From Defluviitaleaceae bacterium (lineage in GTDB: Bacteria > Bacillota > Clostridia > Lachnospirales > UBA5962): a stretch of DNA of 14,743 nucleotides. A program made the position numbers and the translations under genes. A model generated the notes under the pieces. It saw nothing but the letters and a program-made list of their open reading frames with translations. It searched no databases and was not told the origin of the DNA. The stretch lies in NCBI GenBank assembly GCA_009787435.1, contig WRFW01000208.1, positions 1-14,743 on the forward strand, read 5' to 3'. Numbering within the stretch: the stretch's first letter is position 1; each line of letters starts with the position of its first letter. Of the stretch, positions 14,704 to 14,743 are shown in pieces.

Positions 14704-14743
<40 letters not shown>

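Overview
The window is AT-rich DNA from a low-GC Gram-positive, spore-forming bacterium, most likely a member of the Clostridia (Bacillota). The evidence is a SpoIIR gene, a germinant-receptor-type gene, strong GGAGG-type ribosome sites, sigma-A-type promoters with 17-bp spacers, and a 16S rRNA gene that starts at the right edge. All conserved proteins read through with TGG for tryptophan and ordinary stops, so the standard bacterial code applies. The species cannot be named from this sequence.

Layout, left to right. (1) 11-4259, minus strand: DNA repair and a modifying enzyme. A GNAT acetyltransferase and endonuclease III (nth) form a tight pair behind a good promoter, followed by excinuclease subunit uvrA. 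(2) 4392-5704, minus strand: what looks like a decayed peptide/ABC-transporter locus. It holds a very short peptide gene with its own promoter, ribosome site and terminator but an in-frame TGA; then the wreck of an ABC ATPase lacking every catalytic motif; then an intact ABC-2-type permease whose start still overlaps the ATPase remnant's stop. (3) 5865-7835, plus strand: a GerAB-type spore-germination membrane protein fused to a short GerAC-like lipoprotein domain, a small palindromic repeat element, and an NTF2/SnoaL-like protein. (4) 8083-12959, plus strand: a translationally coupled operon gnd-zwf-pgl plus a purH-like gene, driven by one clear promoter. The first three encode the whole oxidative pentose phosphate pathway (zwf in a compact form). 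The fourth is full length but has lost most signature residues of both PurH activities. (5) 13046-13591, minus strand: spoIIR with a candidate sigma-F promoter. (6) 13845-14420, plus strand: an unidentified protein with a C-terminal membrane anchor, then a strong rRNA promoter, leader and the first ~40 bases of 16S rRNA.

Functional picture: zwf, pgl and gnd together turn glucose-6-phosphate into ribulose-5-phosphate with two NADPH. PurH belongs to purine synthesis, which consumes ribose phosphate, so its presence in the operon makes metabolic sense. The lost catalytic residues, however, suggest that this copy is a repurposed or degenerate paralogue. The points most worth a second look are the PurH-like protein, the TGA-containing mini-gene with its adjacent dead ABC ATPase, and the GerAB-GerAC fusion.
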